From the NCBI RefSeq assembly GCF_009740395.1, contig NZ_WOXT01000004.1:310001-374000 (forward strand): a DNA stretch of 64,000 nucleotides. The letters run 5' to 3'. The notes below the pieces were generated by a model. The model was not told the DNA's origin, searched no databases, and saw only the letters and a program-made list of their open reading frames with translations. Position 1 is the first letter of the stretch; each line of letters opens with the position of its first letter. This DNA comes from Noviluteimonas gilva. GTDB lineage: Bacteria > Pseudomonadota > Gammaproteobacteria > Xanthomonadales > Xanthomonadaceae. Made by a program: the position numbers and the translations under genes. Of the stretch, positions 1 to 9,142 are shown one piece after another.

Positions 1-546
1 GAGGTCGCGGATCGCGACCGCTCGTCGGGGGATGTCGGCGCGATACGGGATCGAACGTTGGACCGCGCCCCGCCCCATGCCGACCTGCGTGGCGATGCGT
101 TCCAGCACCGCGTCTTCGCCGATGTCGCCGCCGTTCGCGAAGTAATCGACGAACAACGCATCGACCAGGCGTTCCTGCAGCGCCGAACCGCCTTCGATGT
201 GCGCCGAACGGATGAGCGCATGCGCGGCCACGGTGTTGGGCGTGCGATGTTGCAGCGAGTAGTCGAAATGCGCACCGATGCGGCGGCCCGCGTCGGCGGC
301 GCGCGCATCCATCTCCAGCGCGACATCCCATCCGAATCGTGCGGACCGGAACGCCTTCCGATCCATGCCTTCGAGGGGCATGGACGGATTGAGCAGGTAC
401 GGCAGCCATTCGACCTCGACATCGAGGCCCTGTGCGGCAAGACGCTCGCGCGCGAGATCCAGGCTGCGCTTGCCGATGTAGCACCACGGGCAGATCACGT
501 CGATGACGACCTGCAACTGCAGCGTGCGGCGGGGCTGGAATTCCAT
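1..546 (-). CDS. DsbA-family oxidoreductase, FrnE/2-hydroxychromene-carboxylate isomerase-like (3' end beyond window)
   Basis: The frame is open from an ATG at 546 to the window edge, giving 182 codons without a stop, so the C-terminus is missing. A thioredoxin-fold start (LQLQVVIDVICPWCYIG) carries a CPWC redox motif near residue 20. It is followed by the helical insertion typical of the FrnE/DsbA branch (AAHALIRSAH, LQERLVDALF, GEDAVLERIA). Such proteins are thiol-disulfide oxidoreductases; no signal peptide is visible, so it is probably cytoplasmic. It starts 5 nt after the crotonase stop and is probably co-transcribed with it. The exact substrate is unknown. Confidence 0.85.
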   Translation of the reverse strand, partial: MEFQPRRTLQLQVVIDVICPWCYIGKRSLDLARERLAAQGLDVEVEWLPYLLNPSMPLEGMDRKAFRSARFGWDVALEMDARAADAGRRIGAHFDYSLQHRTPNTVAAHALIRSAHIEGGSALQERLVDALFVDYFANGGDIGEDAVLERIATQVGMGRGAVQRSIPYRADIPRRAVAIRDL

Positions 547-551
547 TGCGC

Positions 552-1493
552 TCACTTCGGACGCTCGGCGTAGTTGCCGGTGTAGTCGGCCAGGCGGCGT
601 TCGACGTCGCCCTCTTCCTGCAGGCCCAGGCCCATCAGGTCCTTGATGCGTCGCTGCGCCTGCGGGCGCCCGGCGGAGGTGACGAAGCTGTTCCACTCCG
701 CGCCGATGTCCGCGTCCGACGGCAGCGTCGATTTGTTGACCATGCCCTTGATGTCGATGATGGCCTGCTTGTCGAAGCTCGCGATGCGGCGCGCGAGCTT
801 GTCGACGAACGCGTCGAGCTCGTCGTCCTGCAGGGAGCGATTGACGTAGCCGTACTTCTGGGCGAGCTCACCGTCGATGTCGTCGCCGCTCAGCAATACT
901 TCGAGCGCGCGTCCGCGGCCCATCAAGCGCGGCAGGCGCGAGATCGGGCCACCGCCCGGCACCAGTCCCGCGCCGACTTCCCACTGCGACAGCACGGCCT
1001 TCTGCAGGCTCGCGAAGCGCATGTCGCTGGCGAGCGCCAGCTCGCTGCCCACGCCCGAGGCGCGGCCGCGGATCGAGACGATCGAAACCACAGGCGCTCG
1101 GCTCAGCCGCACGAGGATGTCCGGCAGCGGTGCCAGGCCCGTGGGCCCGGGCGCCATGCTGGTCGTCTGGCTCAGCGGCGCTTCGAAGTCGTAATGCGTG
1201 AGGAAGAAGTTGGGCACCGCGCTGTCGAACACGACGACCTTGACCTTCGGATCGACTTCGAGCGCGCTGACGATCGCATTCAACTGCGGGATCGACTCGG
1301 GCCCGAAGATGTTGAACGGCGGGTTGTCGATGGTGACGCGCCAGTATTCGGGCGTGACGTGCGTGATGCGGAATTGCGGCTTGGTTGCCTGCTGGGGCGC
1401 GGGCGCCCGCGTGGTTTCGGCAGCGGCCGCAGAACCGGCGAACAGCATTCCGGCGGCGAGCAGGCCGGCGGCGATGGCGCGTTGCGGATTCAT
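552..1493 (-). CDS. Exported crotonase (enoyl-CoA hydratase/isomerase) family protein
   Basis: The 313-residue product has a crotonase core. There is an oxyanion-hole segment NFFLTHYDFE, then SIRGRASGVGSELALASDMRFAS, then SQWEVGAGLVPGGG carrying an acidic residue in the catalytic region. Unusually, the first 25 residues are a clear Sec signal peptide (RAIAAGLLAAGMLFAGSAAAAE), although crotonases act on CoA esters in the cytoplasm. The protein may therefore have another substrate or a structural role in the periplasm. The gene is followed at 5 nt by the DsbA-like gene and lies downstream of a LysR regulator on the same strand. The family call is firm; the activity is unknown. Confidence 0.85.
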   Translation of the reverse strand: MNPQRAIAAGLLAAGMLFAGSAAAAETTRAPAPQQATKPQFRITHVTPEYWRVTIDNPPFNIFGPESIPQLNAIVSALEVDPKVKVVVFDSAVPNFFLTHYDFEAPLSQTTSMAPGPTGLAPLPDILVRLSRAPVVSIVSIRGRASGVGSELALASDMRFASLQKAVLSQWEVGAGLVPGGGPISRLPRLMGRGRALEVLLSGDDIDGELAQKYGYVNRSLQDDELDAFVDKLARRIASFDKQAIIDIKGMVNKSTLPSDADIGAEWNSFVTSAGRPQAQRRIKDLMGLGLQEEGDVERRLADYTGNYAERPK

Positions 1494-1608
1494 GAGGGGG
1501 GCCTTCGGGTGTCGACGTCTTGTCGCGACGGGACATCCAATCTATGGGCATACGACCCCGCAGAGAATCCACGACTTCAGGGAGACACAATTCCACCCAG
1601 CGGACGAA

Positions 1609-2520
1609 TCACACGCGCAGGCGTGCGAACGCGGCGCGCAACCTCGGCAGTGCGAAGTCCACGAATGCGCGCACCTTTGGAACGGACAGTCGCCCCTGCG
1701 GCGACACCAGGTGCACGGGAATCGGTTTGGGCTCCGCATCGGGCAGCACGATGCGCAATGCATCGGCTTCGAGCAGCGCGGCGGCGTGGTACGACAGCAC
1801 GCGGCCGATGCCATGCCCATCGACCACCGAGCCCAGGGCCGCATGGATGCTGTTCACCACCATGCGCGGCGCGAAGGACACCGAACGCGGCAAGGATGCG
1901 GCATCCACCGCCGGGAAGCTCCACGAATCCAGGCCCATGTGGTCGGTGGTGATGATCGCGTGGCGCGCGAGGTCGCCGATGTCGTTGATGCGCGGATGCG
2001 TGGCGAGGTAGCGCGGCGATGCGATGAGGATGCGGCGCACTTCCCCGACGGGTTTGGCGATGAGCGTCGAGTCGGCCAGGTGGGTGATGCGCAGCGCGAC
2101 GTCGATGCCCTCGTCGATGAGGTTCACCGGCCGCTCGAGCAGCTGCATGCGCACGTGCACGGTCGGGTATTCGTCGATGAAGGCGTCGACGATGGGTCGC
2201 AGGATTTCGATGCCCGTATACAGCGTCGAGGTGATCGTGAGCGTGCCGCGCGGCACGGAGCGCTCGCCGGCGGCGTCGCGGTCGGCCTGTTCGAGTTCGG
2301 CGATCACCCGGCGCGATGCCGCGGCGTAACGTTCGCCGGCCTCGCTCAGCTTGATCGAGCGCGTCGTGCGATGCAGCAGCGGCACGCCGACGTGCGCTTC
2401 GAGCGAGGCGATGGCGCGGCTCACCGCGGCCGGCGAACGCCCGGTGCGTCGGCTTGCGCCCGCAAGGCTGCCTTCGTCCAGTGCAGCGACGAAGATCTTC
2501 ATGGCCTCCAGGCGGTCCAT
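1609..2520 (-). CDS. LysR-family transcriptional regulator
   Basis: The product has 303 residues, a normal LysR length. The N-terminal winged helix-turn-helix spans about residues 1-60 (MKIFVAALDEGSLAGASRRTGRSP, then AVSRAIASLEAHVGVPLLHR). A type-2 periplasmic-binding-like effector domain follows from about residue 90. It lies 7 nt downstream of the GlxA-type regulator and 115 nt upstream of the exported crotonase, all on the minus strand. It probably controls the crotonase/DsbA pair or the divergent dehydrogenase-efflux genes. The inducer cannot be read from sequence. Confidence 0.93.
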   Translation of the reverse strand: MDRLEAMKIFVAALDEGSLAGASRRTGRSPAAVSRAIASLEAHVGVPLLHRTTRSIKLSEAGERYAAASRRVIAELEQADRDAAGERSVPRGTLTITSTLYTGIEILRPIVDAFIDEYPTVHVRMQLLERPVNLIDEGIDVALRITHLADSTLIAKPVGEVRRILIASPRYLATHPRINDIGDLARHAIITTDHMGLDSWSFPAVDAASLPRSVSFAPRMVVNSIHAALGSVVDGHGIGRVLSYHAAALLEADALRIVLPDAEPKPIPVHLVSPQGRLSVPKVRAFVDFALPRLRAAFARLRV

Positions 2521-2527
2521 CGCGTGC

Positions 2528-3511
2528 TCAGGCCGCTGCCAGCCGCGCGTTGCGACGGATCACCTGCGGCGGCTGGCCGAAGGCGCGCAGGAACGCGCGG
2601 CGCATGCGCTCGGGATCCGCGAACCCGGTTTCGGCCGCCACTTCGTCCATCGTGATGCGGCTTTGCTCGACCATCATGCGGGCGGCTTCGACGCGCAGTT
2701 GTTCGACGGCCTTGGCGGGCGACTGCCCGGTTTCCGAACGAAATGCACGACTGAATTGCCGCGGGCTCAGGTGCGCGGCTTCCGCGAGTTCTTCGACCGT
2801 CAGCGCCGAACGCAGGTGTTGTCGCGCATACGCCAACGCGCCCTGGATGCGATCGGTCTTCGCATCCAGGTCCAGCAACGCCGAGTGTTGCGATTGCCCG
2901 CCCGCACGACGGTGATGCACGACGAGCGATCGTGCGACCGCGCGCGAGAGCTCCGCGCCGAAATCCTTCTCGATCATGCCCAGTGCGAGATCCACGCCCG
3001 CGCTCATGCCGGCCGAGGTCCACACGTGGCCGTCGATGATGAAGATGCGGTCTTCCTCCAGGTGCACGTCGGGGAATTGCGCCTGCAGGTCCTTCGCCCA
3101 GCGCCAGTGCGTGGTGACGCGCCGGCCGTCGAGCAAGCCCGCTTCGCCCAGCAGGAACGCGCCGGTGCACACCGACGCGATGCGTCGGCTCGTCGTCCCA
3201 TGGCGTTTCAACTGGCGGATCAGGCCGGGCGAACTCGGCTTGGGTCGCAGCAAACCGGTGACGATCAACGTATCGACGCGCTGCCGCGACAAGGCCCTGG
3301 TGTCGACCGACACGCCGAAGGAATTCACCAACGGCCCACCGTTTTCGGACAGCAGGCGGATCTCGTACAGCGGCTCGCGCGCCACGGTGTTGGCGAGTTC
3401 GAAGGCCGACACCGGCGCCAGACCCATGATCTGGAAGCCGGGCGGCAAGGCGAATCCGATGGTGATCACGGCATTTCCTGGCGATGGCACGAATCGAGGT
3501 ATATACGACAT
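2528..3511 (-). CDS. GlxA-family transcriptional regulator (DJ-1/PfpI domain plus AraC DNA-binding domain)
   Basis: The first 180 or so residues form a DJ-1/PfpI domain with the nucleophile-elbow cysteine in VCTGAFLLGEAGLLDG and the WTSAGMSAGVDLAL segment. The last 100 residues are an AraC-type double helix-turn-helix (LTVEELAEAAHLSPRQFSRAF; MDEVAAETGFADPERMRRAF). I chose the ATG at 3511, because the reading frame upstream opens only with GTG or TTG. The gene is divergent from the dehydrogenase/efflux cassette at 3584, a common arrangement for a local regulator. Ligand unknown. Confidence 0.9.
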   Translation of the reverse strand: MSYIPRFVPSPGNAVITIGFALPPGFQIMGLAPVSAFELANTVAREPLYEIRLLSENGGPLVNSFGVSVDTRALSRQRVDTLIVTGLLRPKPSSPGLIRQLKRHGTTSRRIASVCTGAFLLGEAGLLDGRRVTTHWRWAKDLQAQFPDVHLEEDRIFIIDGHVWTSAGMSAGVDLALGMIEKDFGAELSRAVARSLVVHHRRAGGQSQHSALLDLDAKTDRIQGALAYARQHLRSALTVEELAEAAHLSPRQFSRAFRSETGQSPAKAVEQLRVEAARMMVEQSRITMDEVAAETGFADPERMRRAFLRAFGQPPQVIRRNARLAAA

Positions 3512-3583
3512 TTCGGCCACATGCAAGCCGGCCTAGGATGCGCTCCGTCCCCGGCACCCCGCCGCACATCGGAACTCCGCACC

Positions 3584-4387
3584 ATGAATACCTCCCTCCA
3601 CCGTGGTACCGCGCTCATCACCGGCGCATCGTCGGGCATCGGCGCGGTCTATGCCGATCGCCTCGCCCGTTCGGGTTACGACCTGATCCTCGTCGCACGC
3701 CGCGCCGACAAGCTGCGCGCACTCGCCGAAGACCTCACCAATCGCACGGGTCGCTCCGTCGAAACGCTGGCCGCCGACCTCACCGACCCGGCCGGCGTCG
3801 CGAAAGTCGAAGCCGTGCTGAAGCACGACGCGAGCATCACGATGCTGGTGAACAACGCCGGCATCGGTGCGACCGCGCCGCTGCTGCAGTCCGACATCGG
3901 CGCGATGGAGCGCTTGATTGCGCTGAACGTCAACGTCGTCACCCGACTGGCGTATGCGGTCGCTCCGGCGTTCGTCGCGCGCGGCGACGGCACGATCGTC
4001 AACATCGCCTCGGTAGTCGCCATCGCACCGGAACTGCTCAACGGCGTGTACGGCGGCAGCAAGGCCTACGTGCTTGCGTTCACGCAGTCGCTGCACCACG
4101 AACTGTCCGACAAGGGCGTGCGCGTGCAGGCCGTGCTGCCCGGCGCCACCAAGACGGACTTCTGGGAAATCTCCGGCAAGCCCGTCGACGAACTGCCGCA
4201 AGAGATCGTGATGTCCGCGACCGACATGGTCGACGCCTCGCTCAAGGGCCTGGAACTGGGCGAAGTCGTGACGATCCCCGCGGTGCCTGCCGGTGAATTC
4301 AACGCGTGGGAAAGCGCGCGCAAGGCGATCGCGCCGAAGTTGTCGTCGACCACGCCGGCCGCGCGCTACGCGGTCGCAGCGAAGTAA
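3584..4387 (+). CDS. Short-chain dehydrogenase/reductase, SDR family
   Basis: The 267-residue product is a classical SDR. It has the TGASSGIG dinucleotide-binding motif near residue 13, NNAG near residue 90, and the catalytic Ser/Tyr/Lys set (VNIASVV, then YGGSKAY). It is probably NADP(H)-dependent and cytoplasmic, with unknown substrate. It opens the plus-strand cassette with the efflux pump genes, 44 nt upstream of the exporter. The cassette runs divergently from the GlxA regulator across a short (about 70 nt) intergenic region, which suggests shared control. Confidence 0.92.
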   Translation: MNTSLHRGTALITGASSGIGAVYADRLARSGYDLILVARRADKLRALAEDLTNRTGRSVETLAADLTDPAGVAKVEAVLKHDASITMLVNNAGIGATAPLLQSDIGAMERLIALNVNVVTRLAYAVAPAFVARGDGTIVNIASVVAIAPELLNGVYGGSKAYVLAFTQSLHHELSDKGVRVQAVLPGATKTDFWEISGKPVDELPQEIVMSATDMVDASLKGLELGEVVTIPAVPAGEFNAWESARKAIAPKLSSTTPAARYAVAAK

Positions 4388-4431
4388 GGCATCGCAACGG
4401 TGCGCCGTCCCGGCGCACCGGAGCCCGCCCC

Positions 4432-6021
4432 ATGAGCGCCTTCACTGCCATCAACCTCGCCCCCGCGAGCGCGCCCGTTGCAGCGAAGAGCACCACTCCC
4501 CTGGTGTTCACCGCGCTCGCCGGCAGCTTCATCGCGAACCTCGGTGCCCAATTCGCGGGCACCAACCTCGCCGACATCCAGGGCAGCCTGGGCGTGTCGG
4601 CCGATGAAGTCTCCTGGGTCACGACGATTTACTCGGCGGCGAACTTCTTCGGCTTCGTCGCCTCGCCGGTGCTTGCACGGGCGCTTGGGTTGCGTCGACT
4701 GTTCCTTGCGAGCGCGGTGGCGTTCGCGGTGATCGCATGGCTGTGCTCGAGTGCGACCTCGCTGCCGTTCCTACTTTTCCTGCGGGCCCTGCACGGGTTC
4801 GTCGGTGGCACGTTCGGCCCGATGGCATTCGTTGCGCTGTTCCGCGCGTGGAACGGCCCGCGCCTGCCCTTCGGCCTGGCGTTGCTCGCGTTCGTGCTGC
4901 TGGTCTCGGTCAACGCGGGGCCCGTGGTGTCGGGTTACCTGGAAGCCGCAGTCGGCTGGCGCGGCTTGTTCCTGACGCAAGGTTTGGTCGGCGTCACGCT
5001 CGTGTTCGCGGGGCTGCGCTGGTTGCCCGCATCGCCCGCCAACCTCTCGGAATTGAAGTCCGATTGGGTCGCCGCGCTGTTGCTCGCCGTGGCGACGAGC
5101 AGCCTGCTGATGGTGATTTCGCAGGGCACGCGCCGGTTCTGGTTCGAAAGCCCGCTCATCGCGACGCTGGCCACCGTCGGCATCGGCGCGTGGATCGGTT
5201 TCACCGTCATGTACTTCGTCTCGCCGATCCGCATCGTCAACCTGCGCAAGTTCCTGGATCCGCGCTTCGGCGCGCCGATCACGATGAACTTCATCATCCG
5301 CGCGACCTTCTCCATCACCGTCTATGCGCTGCCGCTGCTGCTGGGATTCACGCAAGGCTATCGCCCGCTGGAGATGGCCAACGCTTTGCAGTGGAACCTG
5401 GTGCCGCAGATCGCCGCCTTCCCGCTCGCGTGGTGGCTGGTGAGCCGTCATGACGGGCGCGTGTCGATGTTGATCGGCCTGCTGGCGTGCTTCTTCGGCG
5501 TGGCGCTCGCGAGCGATGCGAGCAACCTCACCGCCGCCGCGCAACTGCACGCAAGCCTCGCCCTGATCGGCGCCGGCCAGATGCTGTTCCTCGTGCCCGG
5601 CGTGATGATCGGCGCCGGTTCGATCAAACCCGAAGACGGCCCCACCGCGGCCATCGCCTTCAACATGTCGACGGTCGGCGGTACCGCCATCGGCACCGGA
5701 TTGCTGTCGCACTTCACGACCGAGCGCGAGAAGTTCCATTCCAGCGTGCTGGTCGAGCACGTGTCGTGGCTCAACCCCTTCCAGTCCGATCGCCTGACCG
5801 CGTTGGCGGACAAATTGGCCACGCGCACCGGCGACGAAACGCTCGCCACCGCGCGCGCCGTCGCGCAGATCGGCGCCGGCGTGCGCCGCGAAGCCTGGCT
5901 GTTGGCGATCAACGATGCCTTCGTGCTGGTCGCCGTCGTCTTGCTGCTGACGACCTTCGTCGTCGTGTTCATCGGCCCCGCGCCTCCCCCCGTTCGAATC
6001 CGTTCCGGAGATCTGCAATGA
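4432..6021 (+). CDS. MFS transporter, DHA2 (EmrB-like) drug exporter
   Basis: The 529-residue, strongly hydrophobic product has the length and segment pattern of 14-helix DHA2 exporters. It begins with a cytoplasmic N-terminus and a first helix around residues 23-45, followed by LADIQGSLGVSADEVSWVTTIY, a hallmark of EmrB-type proteins. It should pump drugs or toxic organic compounds using the proton gradient. Its stop overlaps the start of the HlyD-family gene (ATGA), so pump and periplasmic adaptor are translationally coupled. An outer-membrane partner is not encoded nearby. Confidence 0.92.
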   Translation: MSAFTAINLAPASAPVAAKSTTPLVFTALAGSFIANLGAQFAGTNLADIQGSLGVSADEVSWVTTIYSAANFFGFVASPVLARALGLRRLFLASAVAFAVIAWLCSSATSLPFLLFLRALHGFVGGTFGPMAFVALFRAWNGPRLPFGLALLAFVLLVSVNAGPVVSGYLEAAVGWRGLFLTQGLVGVTLVFAGLRWLPASPANLSELKSDWVAALLLAVATSSLLMVISQGTRRFWFESPLIATLATVGIGAWIGFTVMYFVSPIRIVNLRKFLDPRFGAPITMNFIIRATFSITVYALPLLLGFTQGYRPLEMANALQWNLVPQIAAFPLAWWLVSRHDGRVSMLIGLLACFFGVALASDASNLTAAAQLHASLALIGAGQMLFLVPGVMIGAGSIKPEDGPTAAIAFNMSTVGGTAIGTGLLSHFTTEREKFHSSVLVEHVSWLNPFQSDRLTALADKLATRTGDETLATARAVAQIGAGVRREAWLLAINDAFVLVAVVLLLTTFVVVFIGPAPPPVRIRSGDLQ

Positions 6022-7049
6022 AACTGCGTACCGCTTCCGTCGTCGGCCTGCTCGCGGCTGCCGTCGCCACCGCCGCCGCTGCCGCGGCCCTGCATCCCGG
6101 CAGTGTGGTGCAGTCCTGGGACTCGCATTACACCGACAACGCCTACGTGCGCGGCGACATCACCCAGATCAGCCCGAAGGTCGCCGGTTACGTCGTCGAC
6201 GTACGCGTCACCGACAACCAGCGCGTCGCGGCCGGCGATGTGCTGTTCCGCATCGACGATCGCGACTATCGCGCGAAGTTGCAGCAGGCCCAGGCGGCCG
6301 TCGCCGCGCGTCGCGCAGCGGTGGTCAACCTCGACGCGCAAATCACGCTGCAGCACGCTGTCATTCGCCAGGCCAACGCGGCCGTCGGCGCGGCGTCGAC
6401 CGAAGCCGGGCGTTCCTCGCGCGATGCCGCACGCGGTGCGCAACTGGCGAGCCAGCAACTGATCGCCGCCTCGTCGTACGACCAGCTGCAGTCCTCGGCG
6501 CAATCGGCCGCTTCGCGCGTCGTCGAAACGCAGGCCAATGCAGCGGCAGCGCAACAGCGCATTGCCGTCCTCGAAAGCCAGCGCCCGCAGTTGCAGGCCG
6601 ACATCCGCGCCGCCGAAGCGGCCGTTGCGCTGGCGCAGCTCGACGTCGAGAGCACGACCGTGCGCGCGCCCGTCGCTGGCCGCGTCAGCGAACGCATCGC
6701 GCGCGTCGGCCAGTACGTGCGGCCCGGCACGCAGTTGATCGGCCTGGTGCCGACCGAACTGTGGGTGGTCGCCAATTTCAAGGAGACGCAACTGCCCGGC
6801 ATGCGCATCGGCAATCAGGTCGAAATCGCAATCGACGCCGTGCCCGGCGCCACCTTCCACGGCCGCCTGGAAAGCCTGTCGCCGGCGAGTGGCGCGCAGT
6901 TCGCACTGCTGCCGCCCGACAACGCAACCGGCAATTTCACCCGCATCGTGCAGCGCGTGCCCGTTCGCATCGCATTGGACGACGCACGCGAACTCGACCG
7001 CCTGCTGCCCGGCATGTCCGCCAGCGTGCGCGTGCTGGACGCCCAGTGA
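6018..7049 (+). CDS. HlyD-family periplasmic adaptor (EmrA-like)
   Basis: The 343-residue product has an N-terminal anchor or signal segment (residues 7-25, Ala/Val rich). A first lipoyl half follows (VRGDITQISPKVAGYVVDV), then a long alanine/glutamine-rich coiled-coil hairpin at about residues 85-215, then the second lipoyl half (TTVRAPVAGRVSERIARVGQ) and a beta-barrel region. This is the membrane fusion protein design of EmrA/HlyD. It overlaps the exporter stop by 4 nt and should link the pump to an outer-membrane channel encoded elsewhere. Confidence 0.92.
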   Translation: MKLRTASVVGLLAAAVATAAAAAALHPGSVVQSWDSHYTDNAYVRGDITQISPKVAGYVVDVRVTDNQRVAAGDVLFRIDDRDYRAKLQQAQAAVAARRAAVVNLDAQITLQHAVIRQANAAVGAASTEAGRSSRDAARGAQLASQQLIAASSYDQLQSSAQSAASRVVETQANAAAAQQRIAVLESQRPQLQADIRAAEAAVALAQLDVESTTVRAPVAGRVSERIARVGQYVRPGTQLIGLVPTELWVVANFKETQLPGMRIGNQVEIAIDAVPGATFHGRLESLSPASGAQFALLPPDNATGNFTRIVQRVPVRIALDDARELDRLLPGMSASVRVLDAQ

Positions 7050-7090
7050 TCGCCCTTCCGTTCTTACCCACAGACCACCGCGAGACGCAA

Positions 7091-8011
7091 ATGCATTCCC
7101 AATCTCCCATCCTCGTGACCGGCGCTGCCGGCGACGTCGGCGCCATCGGGCGCACGCTCACCGAACTGCTGATCGCCAAGGGCCATCGCGTGCGCGCGCT
7201 GGTTCGCCGCGAAGACGAGCGCGCGGTGTACCTGCGCAACCTCGGCGCGGAAGTCGTGCAAGGCGACCTCACCGATCTTTCCGACATGCATCGCGTCATG
7301 GAAGGCGTCAAGCGCCTGTACTTCGGCATGTCGATCTCGCCGACCTACCTCGAAGCGACGGTGAACACCGCGGCGGTCGCGCGCCATCACGGCGTGGAAG
7401 CCTTCGTCAATCTGTCGCAGATGACGGTGTCGCAGATGAGCATCACGCAAACCACGCCCAGCCCGCAGCACAAGCAGCATTGGCTCGCCGAACAGGCGCT
7501 CGCCTGGTCGGGCCTGCCGGTGGTGACGGTGCGGCCGACGGCGTTCATCGAAGGCTTCTTCCTGAAGCTCGCGGCCGAGGGTGTACGCAACAACGATGCG
7601 CTCGTCCTGCCGCTGCGCGACAGCAAGACCTCGCCGATCTCCTCGGTCGATGTCGCGCGCGCGCTCGCCGTGATCCTCGATGAACCTGCGCGACATCTCG
7701 GCAGGATCTACAACCTCACGGGCTTCGAGTCCGCGAACGTGGCCCACTACGCAGACGCCTTCTCGAAAGCGCTCGGCCGGCCGATCGCGTATCACGACGT
7801 TCCCTTGTCGGCGTGGACCGAACGCCTGCGCGCCGCCGGCGTGCCGCCGCACCTGCTCGCGCACCTGGCGACGATGGTCGAATTGCACCACGCCGGTCGC
7901 TACGACCGCATGACCGACGACTTCGCGCGGATTACCGGTCACACGCCGATCAGCATCCGCCACTTCGTCGAACGCAACGCCGGCGCGTTCACGCAGGTAC
8001 GTGCGGCCTGA
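7091..8011 (+). CDS. NmrA-like NAD(P)-binding reductase or sensor
   Basis: The 306-residue Rossmann protein starts ILVTGAAGDVGAIGRTLTELL and continues with VRALVRREDER, the NmrA/atypical-SDR signature that includes a likely NADP-phosphate-binding arginine. The classical YxxxK is absent, as is usual for this branch. Proteins of this type act as quinone or nitrosative-stress reductases or as redox sensors. It is the fourth gene of the SDR/efflux cassette, 41 nt after the adaptor gene, and its end lies 16 nt before the chosen start of the next hydrolase. Substrate unknown. Confidence 0.85.
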   Translation: MHSQSPILVTGAAGDVGAIGRTLTELLIAKGHRVRALVRREDERAVYLRNLGAEVVQGDLTDLSDMHRVMEGVKRLYFGMSISPTYLEATVNTAAVARHHGVEAFVNLSQMTVSQMSITQTTPSPQHKQHWLAEQALAWSGLPVVTVRPTAFIEGFFLKLAAEGVRNNDALVLPLRDSKTSPISSVDVARALAVILDEPARHLGRIYNLTGFESANVAHYADAFSKALGRPIAYHDVPLSAWTERLRAAGVPPHLLAHLATMVELHHAGRYDRMTDDFARITGHTPISIRHFVERNAGAFTQVRAA

Positions 8012-8027
8012 TCGGCCGCAGGACGCC

Positions 8028-9017
8028 GTGTCGCTGCTGCCGGTCTCTTCCACGCGCGACAACCTTCGCCACTTCCGCGTGGCGTTGCGGGGCCTGGTCG
8101 GTGGCGAACACGCCGCCGACCGCGCCGGCATCCATCTTCCCCAAGGCTACGATCCGGCCAAGCGCACGCTGGTCATGTTGCACGGGCTGTGCAGCAGCCC
8201 GCTGATCTGGGCGCGACTGACCGATGCGATCGGCGCGGACACGGCGCTTCGCGAACGCTTCCAGGTCTGGCACGTGCTGTACCAGACCAACGCACCGACG
8301 ATCGTCGCGCGGCGGCGCGTGCACGATTACCTCGCGAACGCATACGACCTCCTCGATCCACGCGGCGATGCCCCCGCGCGCGACGGCATCATCCTCATCG
8401 GCCACAGTTTCGGCGGCGTGATCGCGCGCCTGTTGTGCGCCGAGAGCGGCACGCGACTGTGGGATGCGGCCTTCACCGTACCGCCGGATCGTATCCAGGC
8501 GCGCGCGGAGGATGTTCGCTCGGTCGAGGATGTCTTCGGGTTCGCGCCGTTCCCGGGCGTGTCGCGCGCGATCTTCATCGCGGCGCCGCATCGCGGCAGC
8601 CCGCGCGCGATGAGCACGCTCGGCCAGGTCACGCGCCTGCTCGCGGGGCGCCGCACGCCGGAGATCGACACGCTCCAACGCGTTGCGATGTCTGATCCCG
8701 ACGCGGTGCATCCCGCGTTGCGCGAGCACTATCGTCATGGCGCGGTCAACAGCGTCACGTCGCTGCAGGTCGCACAACCCGTGCGCGTGGCGAGCGAAGC
8801 ACTGATGCCGCGGACGGGCATCGCCTATCACACGATCGCCGCAGCGATTCCCGGCCGCTCGCCGGAAACCGACGGATCGGTGCCGCTGGACAGCGCACTG
8901 ATCGATGGCGCGCGCTCGACCTTCGTCGTGCCCGGCGACCATCATCTGTTCAACGATCCGGCAACGATCAACGAAGTGTTGCGCATCCTGCACGAGTCGC
9001 TGGAAGCGGTGCACTAG
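8028..9017 (+). CDS. Alpha/beta hydrolase (lipase/esterase-like)
   Basis: The product is about 329 residues. An oxyanion segment MLHGLCSSPLIW is followed by the nucleophile elbow GHSFGG, with a C-terminal histidine candidate in VPGDHHLFND. I chose the GTG at 8028, preceded by an AGGA sequence. An in-frame GTG at 8001, which would overlap the preceding stop, is possible. No signal peptide is seen. It is clearly paralogous to the C-terminal half of the lipoprotein hydrolase at 39802-41451. The shared blocks are the oxyanion loop, QVWHVLYQTNAP/QIWHVVYQSDAP, FPGVSRAIFIAAPH/YPGVGRDIFLATPH and the end NEVLRILHE/AEVLRILHE. Substrate unknown. Confidence 0.85.
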   Translation: MSLLPVSSTRDNLRHFRVALRGLVGGEHAADRAGIHLPQGYDPAKRTLVMLHGLCSSPLIWARLTDAIGADTALRERFQVWHVLYQTNAPTIVARRRVHDYLANAYDLLDPRGDAPARDGIILIGHSFGGVIARLLCAESGTRLWDAAFTVPPDRIQARAEDVRSVEDVFGFAPFPGVSRAIFIAAPHRGSPRAMSTLGQVTRLLAGRRTPEIDTLQRVAMSDPDAVHPALREHYRHGAVNSVTSLQVAQPVRVASEALMPRTGIAYHTIAAAIPGRSPETDGSVPLDSALIDGARSTFVVPGDHHLFNDPATINEVLRILHESLEAVH

Positions 9018-9142
9018 CGCCGCAGGCTTTACGCCGATTTTACGCAGTCGCCCGCCTTCGGGAATGGAGATTTGAGGCGCCCCTTTTCGACAATCCTCCC
9101 CGTGGCCGAACGGGTCATCTGGAATGTCGAAGGATCGGTGAA

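Noticed and set aside
9018-9142. KdpE-binding site or sigma-54 promoter upstream of the porin
   Set aside because: No convincing consensus could be found by eye, so nothing is annotated.
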